Shown in pieces: positions 1 to 8,765 of a stretch of 64,000 nt of DNA (position 1 is its first letter; every line of letters starts with the position of its first letter). The notes beneath the pieces were generated by a model. The model was not told the origin of the DNA, ran no database searches, and saw only the letters and a program-made list of their open reading frames with translations. Both the position numbers and the translations under genes were made by a program. Origin of the DNA: Amyelois transitella (Eukaryota > Arthropoda > Insecta > Lepidoptera > Pyralidae); NCBI RefSeq assembly GCF_032362555.1, contig NC_083531.1, positions 2,852,001 through 2,916,000 on the forward strand, given 5' to 3'.

Positions 1-901
1 TTGGCTTATTCGGTATATACATTCTGAATGGGCATCTTCCTCGAAATCCAACGAGTTGTTCGTCTACAGTTATATACGACCCTGGAGTGTACCACCTCTG
101 AAAGTTGACAATCAATGCTTGCCACAGTTCCCGTATAGGCGCAAACTTGTCATCTCGTTGTCTAATAGCTCTTGTTTCCTTATCATCAAATCTAAGGCAT
201 TTGATAAGAAAATTGAATCGCTCTGCACTCATACAAGCTTTGAAAATAGTCCCTGATCGTTGAGTATTGAAAAGCGTGCGTGTTGGTAAGTGGTTACTTT
301 TCACAGCTGCTGAGATAAATAGTAAACCAAGAAAAGCTCTTATTTCTTCAAAACATGTGGGCGACACCGTATACAACTCCTTTTTATAATTATTTTTTTA
401 TATATTTATTTCTGCATTTGTAAATGTCACAATATCTCGCAGCATGTCTTCCGTTAAAAACAGTGAAAATAGATCAATTGGTTCAGAAAGTTCCCTAGCT
501 TCTTGTTTAGGCCCTGGTATAAAGTGAACTATGTTTCTCTGCGAAGTTCGTACAGAAGCTAACCTTGGTGTAGACGACCATTTATGGTTATTTTTCCCGT
601 ATAGGAATTGGGAACGTGGCTGGAGAACATTTGAGTGAATTTTCTGAGATGTCTGAACCTCTGTATCCTCACCTGATTCCTCGGAGTCAATAACCTGAGT
701 TCTCCTTCTCTTACTTGGGCGAATAGGTTCGTCGTCGGACTCGCTGGAAAATTCCGATTCACTGCTGGTATTTCTGTGAACTTCCTCCTCCACATTATCT
801 TCGGTTTCCGAGGCTGAATTGTCGGACCCATTCTCGTTGTCTGCATCAATGTCTTCCTCAAGCCACCGACGTATCTGATCCTCTTGTCTTCTCAAATCCA
901 T
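1..901 (-). pseudogene. piggyBac-like transposase, N-terminal half, one nonsense codon
   Basis: The ATG at 901 follows a TTTTAG acceptor. The first 167 codons are an acidic Ser/Glu/Asp-rich leader followed by the conserved stretch RSQFLYGKNNHKWSS and PIDLFSLFLTEDML. A TAA at 398-400 interrupts the frame, but the same frame continues to position 1 with IRAFLGLLFISAAVKSNHL, FNFLIKCLRFDD and SYITVDEQLVGFRGRCPFR; the Asp of VDEQ is the first catalytic residue of the family. A related but distinct N-terminus lies at 37926-38885. It is inactive as written because of the stop; whether the rest is intact cannot be seen. Confidence 0.88.
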
Positions 902-1402
902 CTAAAATTATAATAAAAAAGTATTTTTAGTTATGTAATACGTCTTTCCGTGTCTGAAAATGTGTGAAAAAAATAAAATTTTGGCAATAAACAACTAACA
1001 AAAAATGGTTAAGAATATACACCATCAAAATAGGCTAAATAAAACGATTGCATTCATAAATTTGATTACTATATCACTTAAGGTGTATAAACAAATATAA
1101 ATAAATAAAGAAATATAAATCTAATTCCTCCCAAATCATTAAAAAGTAAAAAAAATATATAATACTGTACATACCTTTCAAAACTAACTTTGTTACTAAA
1201 CTTTCGTCGAGCGGACGACGAAATGACCGTAACTCCTGTTCTAATAATCGTGTGACGTTGCGCGTGTCACGCGATGCACTAATTGGCAAATCAGGAAGCT
1301 AGAAAAAGTGGCGGGGGCGTAGGGCGCGGGGAAAAGGGTTAACTCAAATTTCGCGGTATGGCGCGTCGTCGAACGGACGAATGTTTAGTTATCTAGGGTT
1401 AA
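1..1402 (-). mobile_element. piggyBac-like element A, 5' part, running off the left edge
   Basis: The element reads right to left. Its outer end is a TTAA at 1399-1402 followed inward (minus strand) by CCCTAGATAACTAAAC, the piggyBac-type terminus, and then by a subterminal CGTCCGTTCGACGACG block. The same terminus and block occur on element D at 54290-56710, so A and D are one family. The far end lies outside the window. The stretch between the terminus and the transposase (902-1365) is leader with a probable intron: a donor-like AAAG/GTATGT near 1175 and an acceptor directly before the ATG at 901. Confidence 0.85.
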
Positions 1403-2127
1403 ATAAACACTGTTTAGCACTCATTTTATCACTTATAATTTATAGGTATAACTTATAATTTTATTCTCACATTCTTGAGATTTGTGATGCGTTGAATCCC
1501 AATAATTATTTATTTGAAGACTTTGTTGCAATGTTAATTGTCTTTTAGCGTTTTCGGTTGTCGTTTGTAGTTTAATTTGAACTTAAATCAAAATTTCAGT
1601 ACACTCTGTACATAAATCTTTTTAAAATTGGCAATCCATAAAATATATATATATATATATATATATATTTCTTTTTTCAATATTAAATCTCATAAATATA
1701 TAAATCTCCCGTGAACAATGTATTCTCCCGTCCACATTATATTCTAAGTATAATTTAATATTGTGAAGTTGACGTTGTTAAAGAAAATGCTGCAGTGCAG
1801 TTTGTTACCGCTTCTTCTGCACTGACGCCTTGGAAGCGGCAGTAAACTTAGTTTTTAAGTAATATATTTGACGTCAACTAAGTTGTTAAACCATACGACA
1901 ATTATTAAGCGATATAATAATATCCTATAATAATGAATAAAAATTTTGAATTTTTGAATTTTTTGAATTTTTGAATTTTTGTTGGAGTTACATTAACCTA
2001 CAACAACATAAATTGGTTACGATTACTATACGAAATAAAACACGTATATAAAACGTTTAATTACTAAACACTAGGCTACACACGAACTTACTTACATAAA
2101 GTTGGTAAAGTAAGTAATAAATAAATA
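1403..2127. other. AT-rich spacer with simple repeats, no gene seen
   Basis: The stretch holds a (TA)n run at 1641-1668 and a short GAATTTTT tandem at about 1943-1981. I see no conserved frame on either strand. It may be the decayed remainder of the hAT element whose first exon lies at 2128-2349, because that element would extend leftward. Confidence 0.5.
1641..1668. repeat. (TA)n microsatellite
   Basis: Uninterrupted alternating TA. Confidence 0.9.
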
Positions 2128-2349
2128 TTAACTGACCATTTGTTTTTTCGTTTCTGATGAAAGTTTGACAGCATCATTTAACTTCTCAAACTCTGCGAAC
2201 AGTTCGGCATGAATCGATTTTAGGTAACTCTTTAGAGCTGTAGTTGTGCGGCCTTTTCGCGAATACACTTTTTCACAAAGTTTGCATTTGGCACTCGAGT
2301 CGTTAATTTCAACGAAATAGTTCCAAATGGGACTTGTTTTTGGTTTCAT
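2128..2349 (-). pseudogene. hAT-type BED zinc-finger exon
   Basis: A 73-codon frame beginning MKPKTSPIWNYFVEI with CKLCEKVYSRKG and ending in a SIH motif is the BED finger (C-x2-C, then His) that opens hAT transposases. The first expected His of the L-x-x-H-L element reads Tyr (SYLKSIH), so zinc binding may be lost. A GTCAGT donor-like site follows KKQM near 2140, suggesting this is exon 1. No DDE-type exon was found to the left, so the element looks gutted. Confidence 0.7.
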
Positions 2350-2438
2350 AATTGCACTGTTATTGCACTAAACACAACTAGGTACTAAACAAACAACAAC
2401 AGAAGAAAAAACAATAGAACATGTCACTATTTATTAAA

Positions 2439-2505
2439 TATGCGCATCACCGCGCCCCGTGACGTTAAATAGTATTTAACGTCACGGGGCGCGGTGATGC
2501 GCATA
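2439..2505. repeat. 33-bp-arm palindrome with a 1-nt centre
   Basis: The arms 2439-2471 and 2473-2505 are exact reverse complements around a single G at 2472. They contain GCGCATCACCGCGCCCC and its complement. The palindrome sits about 90 bp upstream of the hAT BED exon. Confidence 0.95.
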
Positions 2506-2960
2506 ATGAATGAACCAGAAACAATAAATAAGCAAACTCGTTGTGACACGTTTGTTTATGTTTACTTACCGCGCGCCCCTCTCTTTCGGCAATTATCGGA
2601 ATCACGCGCGCGCGCCTGGTCGCTCGTGTACTTTCGCGGGGGCCCGCGCGTCGACGAAAGTTTCGTCGACGCGCGGGCCACGCCGCCACGCCGCCGTCAT
2701 GTCGCACCCCACCTCACCGCTCTCGCCCCGCATCCGTTTCGAGTTCTGTTATTAGTTTGCGGAACCAGAAGCAGAAACGGAACTGAAAAAACATGCGGAA
2801 CTTCTGCAGATGCAGAAGCGGAAGCAGAGTTCTGTTGCAACACTACTTTTTATCAAATTTCACTATCTTTTCTTTTCATATATGTACCATAATCTTACTG
2901 CCAACTATACGCAAATGGCTGATATCTGGTTTTTTTTTCTGTATATTGTTCATAAGGTGT
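2506..2960. other. GC-rich then purine-rich stretch, no convincing gene
   Basis: From 2570 to 2740 the sequence is GC-rich and free of stops on both strands because of its composition and the palindrome. From 2760 to 2835 it is a loose GAAGCRGAA repeat. Neither part shows a recognisable domain, so the open frames here are treated as chance. Confidence 0.5.
2641..2679. repeat. 19-bp-arm palindrome with a 1-nt centre
   Basis: The arms 2641-2659 (GGCCCGCGCGTCGACGAAA) and 2661-2679 are exact reverse complements around G2660. It lies in a GC-rich patch (about 2570-2740) unlike the AT-rich surroundings. Confidence 0.95.
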
Positions 2961-2969
2961 TTTGTTAAG

Positions 2970-3180
2970 TCCTGACACAACAGATCTATTCCGCAAGTTT
3001 ACCGCTGTGCTAACAGATTCTGCCCAGAACTTCTTCGGTAGGTTTGCTTTTTGTTATTTCATACAACAAACACTTTGCTTTTTCAACTATTTTTGCAGGT
3101 AATTTTCAAACTGTTTGTTGGCAACTCAGCACCATTATCTGTCCTCAATATTTTATCTATCCATTTTGGTTCTCTACTAA
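2970..3180 (-). pseudogene. Copia integrase fragment
   Basis: On the minus strand, across several frames, the stretch reads ILRTDNGAEL, then EKAKCLLYE and ANLPKKFWAESVSTAV with NLRNRSVVSG. These are the second catalytic Asp region and the C-terminal part of a Copia integrase. Frameshifts and missing pieces (the TPQQNG segment is absent) show decay. It is probably from the same dead element as the RT piece at 3498-3755. Confidence 0.75.
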
Positions 3181-3359
3181 TTAGTAGTTTTGAACTTTTT
3201 TGTTTTACTTAAAAGTTTTGAAACATACAAACACTTCGACGTTTGTTTTCAGGAAGTAAACATATGTCATATTAATGTAGTCGTCCACAAACAATAAGAA
3301 ATATAAGATAATAACGTCGTTCTAAATGAGGAAAAATATACTTTCAGTGTTACATACAG

Positions 3360-3489
3360 TTCCTTGGACATCAATTATCGTGCAATGGGGTGAAACCTCT
3401 AGACAAATATGTCAGTCTGATTGAGTTATTTAGAGAACCTAAGGTAGAAGAGGAAGTCCGGAGCTTCTTGGGAATTTACTACATACTGT
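3360..3489 (+). pseudogene. Gypsy-type reverse transcriptase fragment
   Basis: The plus-strand reading LGHQLSCNGVKP, then KYVSLIELF and EEVRSFLGIYY matches the end of the RT palm/thumb in Gypsy elements (LGH...G..P and VRSFLG are the recognisable anchors). Only about 40 residues remain and nothing continues it on either side. Confidence 0.6.
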
Positions 3490-3497
3490 GACAAATA

Positions 3498-3755
3498 TAA
3501 TATGCATCCAACTATTGCTTAATATGTAGTGTTCTAAAAAGTTTCGTGTTGAATTTCAGCTTTTTCTGTTTGACATTAGCATCAGCAGGTGTCCACATCG
3601 GTTTACAATTGTTCATTCCAAATCGTGTAAGTATCATACTTATATAAATGGATTGATCGATAGAAATCTGATTTTCATTCTGTGAAATTCTATGTGTGTG
3701 TGAAATACCAATGCAGTGTTTAGCTGTTACTAAATCCTTCGTGCAATTTTTCTCA
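3498..3755 (-). pseudogene. Copia reverse transcriptase C-terminal fragment
   Basis: The minus frame contains KDLVTAKHCIGIS, ISIDQSIYISMILTRFGMNN and CKPMWTPADANVK, the segment after the YVDD box in Copia RTs (compare LGPVRQYLGMRI and STPIEP in the intact element at 11841-14591). The catalytic part is missing. It abuts the oppositely oriented Copia A at about 3757. Confidence 0.8.
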
Positions 3756-3759
3756 GCGG

Positions 3760-4711
3760 TAATTTTAAACAATCGGATTGGTACATTGATAGTGGTGCCA
3801 GCTGTCATTTAACATCAAACAGGGATTGGTTGTTGAACGCAACAAATCAACACCAAGTGCGAGACATTATTATTGCTGATAAGACGAAAATTGCTGTTGG
3901 AGGCCGTGGAGATGTCTAAATAACGTTATGGGTGCTTTATATGTGCCTAACTTGGCTACGTACCTATTATCGGTTAGCCAGGTAGTGAGCAAAGGAAACA
4001 ACGTGACATTTGACGAGAAGCACTGTTATATTTACAACCATACTAAAAAAATTGTAGCAATCGCAGATGTGGTTGGAGGTGTCTACAAATTGAGGATAAA
4101 GGAAGTAGATTGTTTTTTAACTTCAGTGTCAGCTAATTTATGGCATAGAAGGTTCGGTCATCTTAACAGCAAAGACCTTAATGCAATGAAAGATAGTGCT
4201 GTTAAAGGTATGTCATATTCGAACAAGGCTCAGGTCAGTAAGACTAGCTGCGTTGTATGTTGTGAGAATAATATAAGTATTCAGTTATGGGTGTGTTATA
4301 TGTGCCTAACTTGGCTACGTACCTATTATCGGTTAGCCTGTTAGTGAGCAAAGGAAACAACGTGATATTTGACGAGAAGCACTGTTATATTTACAACCAT
4401 ACTAAAAAAATTGTAGCAATCGCATATGTGGTTGGAGGTGTCTACAAATTGAGGATAAAGGAAGTAGATTGTTTTTTAACTTCAGTGTCAGCTAATTTAT
4501 GGCATAGAAGGTTCGGTCATCTTAACAGCAAAGACCTTAATGCAATGAAAGATGGTGCTGTTAAAGGTATGTCATATTCGGACAAGGCTCAGGTCAGTAA
4601 GACTAGCTGCGTTGTATGTTGTGAGGGAAAGCAATCCAGGCTGCCTTTTAGCTATGTTGGCAACAGAGGCACAGAACTTCTCGAGGTGGTTCATGTAGAT
4701 GTTTGTGGACC
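3760..4711 (+). pseudogene. Copia A: protease and GAG-pre-integrase, internally duplicated
   Basis: The frame starts with DWYIDSGASCHLTS (aspartyl protease D-S/T-G triad) and runs through LYVPNLATYLLSVSQ and the zinc-binding LWHRRFGHLN...CVVCCEGKQSR of the integrase N-terminus. A stop (TAA at 3920-3922) lies between protease and the repeat. The middle is duplicated in tandem (3925-4266 and 4284-4625). The frame breaks at VDVCGP where a MULE inserted, and resumes at 7298 with MEAKSIGG. Confidence 0.85.
3925..4625 (+). repeat. Tandem duplication of 342 bp inside Copia A
   Basis: Units 3925-4266 and 4284-4625 are offset by 359 bp with a 17-bp filler between them and only about eight differences. 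Each unit encodes the protease end and the His/Cys integrase module, so the fused frame would carry that module twice. Confidence 0.9.
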
Positions 4712-5072
4712 GGGATCCTCTTCATTCGCCTATTTTTTTTTAGACTATTATGGATTCGCATAATTGTTTTCGCATAATATGTTTTGGCATAGTACTTCTA
4801 TCGCATAGTAATATTTTCGCCTACTACTTTTTAGGCACAATACTCTATTGGAATATTCTGTGTTGGAATAATTTGTTTTAGACTAATGCACATTATTCAT
4901 ATTATTCTTAGGACTATTCATTATTTGTCATAATTTAATTGTCATAATTGTCATTTGAATAAAACACAGTTTCAAAGTTATCATGATATATTATTATTTC
5001 AATCATTTAATATTTTACATATTATTAAATTTAAATATATATCATGCAATATATATTTATTAATATATCCAT

Positions 5073-6869
5073 TCATTTGAGGTTTAGATTACTGGCTATG
5101 GCTTTTAGGAAATCAATTTTACTTGTATAATCATTTTTCTGACTAATAATTATGTCAATACGCTTCAGTTTATCGCTGTATTTCTTCTTTTTTTTAGGTG
5201 GTGCTATTCCGAGTTGCCTCTTTTCAATTTCTGTGATTTGGTGTGTTATCTCTTGGGTAATCTTTCTTGCTAAATAATAAAACTGGGGATGGTGTTTCCC
5301 CACGAAATGTGCGAATCGGTTATGCCATGCTTCGGCGTGATTTTGTGTCCTGGGTATATCTTCTTGGGTTAGTTGGTGTGTACTCCATATTGCCGGTGGA
5401 AATTGTGGCGGAGAAGTTGAAGTACCCCACACATAATATTGTTCAAACCACGTCGCTATTGGTTCTGGAAGAAAAAATACGTATCAAATTACACCATATA
5501 CGTACGTCAAATACCTACCTACAGCACAACTTTTTAACGTTTAGGTTAGCGAGGAGCGAAGCGACGAGCGTGGCTAGGTGGACATGAACCCCCCGCACGA
5601 GCCGAGCGAGCGAAGCGAGCGTGCCGCGGTAGCGGCCGGCGAGTGCCAGAACCGACTTTAATAAGGCGTTCCCAACTCGGACAAAACTAAACTATGTAGG
5701 CATACAATCATTTACCTGTTGGTGATGTTTTTGTTATTTTCCATTCGTCAAAGTATATTGGTATATCTGACTCTTCCAAAAATGCCAAAGCATACAAACA
5801 TTTAATTTCCAATGCAAATGATTCATTGTTTCCATATAGTTTTTGAAGACCATTCTTTTGTATTTTGCGATAAATTATTTGACCAAGATGAAAGTTACAT
5901 CCTTTTATCGTAGTATTTTCGAAAACTTGTCTGGCACACGTATACATGTGCAGTTTTTTCGAAGTCCATCATAATGTATTTTGGTGATAGTAGTAAATTG
6001 TTTTTCTCGCAGTATTCTACAAGTAATGTAAATAATATGCTATATGTATTTTTGTCCTTGTTGGTACATAATGCGAATACACAAGGAAATGTTTCTGAAA
6101 ATATACACCCGTGTATGGTATATAGTTGTTGGAATATCTTCGGTACTACCTTAAATGTTCCATCCATAATTATGTACTTAGACTTGCATAACAACGTAAT
6201 TAGTTTCTTTGATGTGAATATTATTATTCTTCTATCATTATCATACTTTTTATCTATTATTATTATATTGTTAGGGATATTATGATCTTCTGCGGTTTCT
6301 GGAATACAGTATTCTTTATTTAATTCAAAGTGTATATCTGTTGGTTCGGTTATCGAAACTGTTCGTTTTCTCTGTCTGTATATTGTTTGTTTTAAATTAA
6401 CTTTATTTGGTAGATTAGCCAACACTAATGGAGTGGTCATAGATTCGCATTCGGATATAATATGTATTGGCTTCTTATCAGGATTTAATAATGCGTTTTC
6501 TTTAATTTTGTTACGGGCGCATTGAACCTACAACATGAACAATAACATTACTTAATTAGGTACATAGGATTAGGGTTAGTACGAGTATATACCGTAATAG
6601 ATCGTAATTAATAGACCACTAACCTTTTCTCTTAGTGCATCAGGCTCGTGATTGTGGGTTTTTATCTGTTTGGATATGATTTCATGATTTTGTGCATCAT
6701 TTAATTTGGTTAGGAGTCGAACGTTGCACTTGTAATTATCGTTGCGGCGTAGTTCACACACCCAGTAGAATTTATTGTTTTCCTCCCGGTTTTTTTCGTA
6801 TATGAAACCACTGTGGTTTAATTTGAAACCTCCTTTGTTTGTCCTCAATATACGCACTTGATTTTCCAT
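5073..6869 (-). pseudogene. MULE transposase with FLYWCH finger, three exons, frameshifted
   Basis: Exon 1 (6869-6624) encodes a FLYWCH finger: FYWVCELRR, NYKCNVRL and the closing THNH. Donor AAG/GTTAGT and acceptor GTAG/GTT lead in phase 0 to exon 2 (6527-5716), which carries YIIMDGTFKVVPK (first Asp), KYIMMDFEKT (second Asp) and GCNFHLGQ. A frameshift lies near 5945. A phase-1 intron (5715-5465) precedes exon 3 (5464-5073), which reads EPIATWFEQYYVWG and then PRTQNHAEAWHNRF with the third acidic residue. All three catalytic regions survive, so decay is mild. It is distantly related to the intact MULE at 26 kb. Confidence 0.85.
5540..5665. other. GC-rich patch in the last MULE intron
   Basis: About 120 bp of strikingly GC-rich, self-similar sequence (GCGAGGAGCGAAGCGACGAG, then GAGCGAGCGAAGCGAGCG) lies in an otherwise AT-rich 251-bp intron. 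It has no coding sense that I can see and looks like a separate small insertion. Confidence 0.6.
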
Positions 6870-7297
6870 TTTTAAACAATTTTTTTAGTCATACACAACA
6901 ATTAATAACACTTGTCTATACTACAATTGACAACACTGTTTCATTCATTATTAATAAAAAATAATTGCATTTTACCCACATATAATAACGCCTAGCACCT
7001 GTTTAATAGCAACTTTTCAATGTGTCATTTTATGCATTGCGCATTATTTATAACAAGGATAATACTTTTATGGATTTTGGAATGATGCTTATTTATTATT
7101 ATGCTTTTAACTATTTATGTTACTTGATATTAGAAGTTTCAATGGATATGGTTTTTGTATTTGTGCTTTTTGTATTTATGCTTTAAAAATTATGCCTAAT
7201 GATTACAATGCGTATTGATGTTTCTGCGTAAAACTACGATGCGTAACTATATTAGGACAAATATTTATATGCAATCCAATAGAGAACCTTGTGGACC

Positions 7298-7393
7298 TAT
7301 GGAAGCCAAGATCTATTGGAGGAATGAAACATTTCTTATTGTTTGTTGATGTCTGTAGTCGGATGGCATTCGTATATTTCGTTTTGAAAATGC
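7298..7393 (+). pseudogene. Copia A integrase continuation
   Basis: Reads CGPMEAKSIGGMKHFLLFVD, then MAFVYFVLK, the first catalytic Asp region of a Copia integrase, continuing the frame broken at 4711 by the MULE. It stops at 7393, where a piggyBac fragment begins in antisense. Confidence 0.85.
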
Positions 7394-7532
7394 ATTGATG
7401 CCAGATATGTTTATAAGATACAAAAATATAGCCAGTGGCCATCTTTTTATTCTTCTCCCAATATTTTAATTACTGCAAAGTTGGTCATTACAATCCACAC
7501 CACCTTTGGTACTATTGTAATAAGTAATTATT
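7394..7532 (-). pseudogene. piggyBac-like transposase C-terminal fragment
   Basis: On the minus strand it reads KQPEIITYYNSTKGGVD (third catalytic Asp region), a damaged stretch with a stop, then RIKRWPLAIFLYLINISGI. The piece is about 45 residues long and is joined at 7533 to the Gypsy linker repeats in the same open frame, which gives a misleading 154-codon ORF. Confidence 0.85.
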
Positions 7533-8003
7533 TCTGGTTGTTTGGTGCGAGCATACTCGCTCACTCCCGGCACGGGACATCCATCACTGCCCACCAACTG
7601 CACGGCTCGAGGGTCCTCGCCCATCAACTGCGTGGGGCCTCCATCGTCACCTACCAGCGACGCGGCGCTAGGGTACTCGCCCACTCGCGGCGCCGGGCCT
7701 CTAACGTCGCCCACCAGCGGCGCGGTGTGAAGGAACTCGCCTACTCGCGGTGCGGGGCCTCTATCGTCGCCCACCAGCGGCGCGGTGCGAGGGTACTCGC
7801 CCACTCGCGGCGCGGGGCCTCCAGAGCTTCCCACTAGAGGTTCGAGTCGGGATTGCTTATCTATTCGATGTGCGGGGGACCCATCACTCACCGGTGGCGC
7901 GCGGTTCATATCACTGCCCATCGGCTCCACGGGTTGCAGCGCACTACGTTCGTAATTCTCGTGTGATTATGCCATGCTAACGTTCCCGTCCACGCGGGGC
8001 GTA
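7533..8003 (-). pseudogene. Gypsy polyprotein: post-protease linker with 20-residue repeats
   Basis: If the Copia at 8009-15632 and one TSD copy are removed, the minus frame passes without a shift from the Gypsy protease (15638-16440) into this stretch through one nonsense TAA near 7979. It reads PRVDGNVSMA, then EPMGSDMNRAPPVSDG, and then tandem units such as APRVGEYPRTAPLVGDDRGP. I infer a linker between protease and RT. The RT is absent because piggyBac sequence replaces it at 7532. Confidence 0.7.
7545..7935. repeat. 60-bp minisatellite, about 6.5 units, in coding frame
   Basis: The period is 60 bp (20 codons). Each unit consists of two related 30-bp halves (10 residues each, of the form APxVG). 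Outer units have diverged and inner ones (7621-7830) are closest to one another. It is GC-rich against AT-rich flanks. Confidence 0.9.
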
Positions 8004-8008
8004 TCCAG

Positions 8009-8173
8009 TGTTGAAATATTAAAATTTGACTTTATCGATTCATACAACACTATTGGAGAGTGTGTCACCTCACTTGTGTCATAGACTATATATTATCTTG
8101 TACTCTGTGGAATCTCGTCAAGTAATAAACTGCGTTATTTAATTCTTTGAACTTTTAATTAGTAATTTCATCA
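8009..8173 (+). repeat. Copia B 5' LTR
   Basis: Begins TGTTGAAATATTAAAATTTG and ends TTAGTAATTTCATCA; it matches 15469-15632 with only a few differences. Confidence 0.95.
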
Positions 8174-8190
8174 TGTTATGGGCCCAGGCC
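8174..8190 (+). promoter_or_regulatory. Primer-binding site for initiator Met-tRNA half molecule
   Basis: TGTTATGGGCCCAGGCC directly follows the LTR. GTTATGGGCCCAG is complementary to the anticodon-arm region of initiator tRNA-Met, the priming mode known for Drosophila copia. Confidence 0.8.
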
Positions 8191-8332
8191 ACCTTATTAT
8201 TATCTCAAAACAGTTAAATAGTATAAAACAATATAAAAGTTTCATTGAATCCGAAATAAAAGTAGTTCCGAATAGTCATAACCTAAAAGTCAACACGTGT
8301 TTTCTGTTTCTTGCAATCTCTTCATCAGCAAA

Positions 8333-8765
8333 ATGTCTTCTACAAACACGATCGCACTGATTGAAAAACTGACCGGAAGAGAGAACTATCCAACGTGGAG
8401 ATTCGCCGTTCAAACGTATCTAGAGCACGAGGACTTGTGGCAATGCGTCACAGCGAACGAAACAGTTGACCCCAAACTTGACACAAAAGCTAAGTCTAAA
8501 ATAATTTTATTAGTACATCCTATCAACTATGTACATATACAAGAGGCGAAATCTGCCAAGGAGGTGTGGAATAACCTCTCTAGAGCTTTTGATGACAAAG
8601 GATTGACACGAAAGGTTGGCTTATTGAGAGATCTGATAACCACAACATTAGAATCATGTCAGAGCATAGAAGACTATGTAAACAAGATTATATCAACAGC
8701 ACACAAGTTAAGAAATATAGAATTCGATGTGAATGATGAATGGCTTGGTACGCTATTACTAGTTT
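8333..8765 (+). pseudogene. Copia B Gag, truncated by internal deletion
   Basis: The ATG at 8333 starts a Gag of the UBN2/copia type: LTGRENYPTWRFAVQTYLEH, KAKSKIILLV, AKEVWNNLSRAFDD and LLRDLITTTLES. At EWLGTLLL it runs into integrase sequence about 1.5 kb too early, so the rest of Gag, the zinc knuckle and the protease are deleted. Copia C at 10701 shows the missing parts. Confidence 0.88.

Larger units (their letters stand above)
4712..7288 (-). mobile_element. MULE (Mutator-like) element 1 inside Copia A
   Basis: The 9-bp sequence TTGTGGACC flanks the element (4703-4711 and 7289-7297), and removing the element and one copy restores the Copia frame ...CGP/MEAK.... The ends start GGGATCCTCTTCATTCGC and, on the other strand, GGTTCTCTATTGGATTGC, a diverged inverted repeat of about 50 bp. 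Subterminal zones (about 4730-4870 and 7185-7260) are rich in TTCGCATAAT-like and ACGCAT words in inverted orientation. The length is 2577 bp. It encodes a FLYWCH/MULE transposase on the minus strand. Confidence 0.88.

Noticed and set aside
2494-2892. 132-codon plus-strand ORF in a GC-rich patch
   Set aside because: It spans two palindromes, has biased composition and no domain; openness follows from low stop density.
7481-7837. Plus-strand ORFs across the minisatellite
   Set aside because: Antisense of the coding repeat; a 60-bp period keeps all frames alike.
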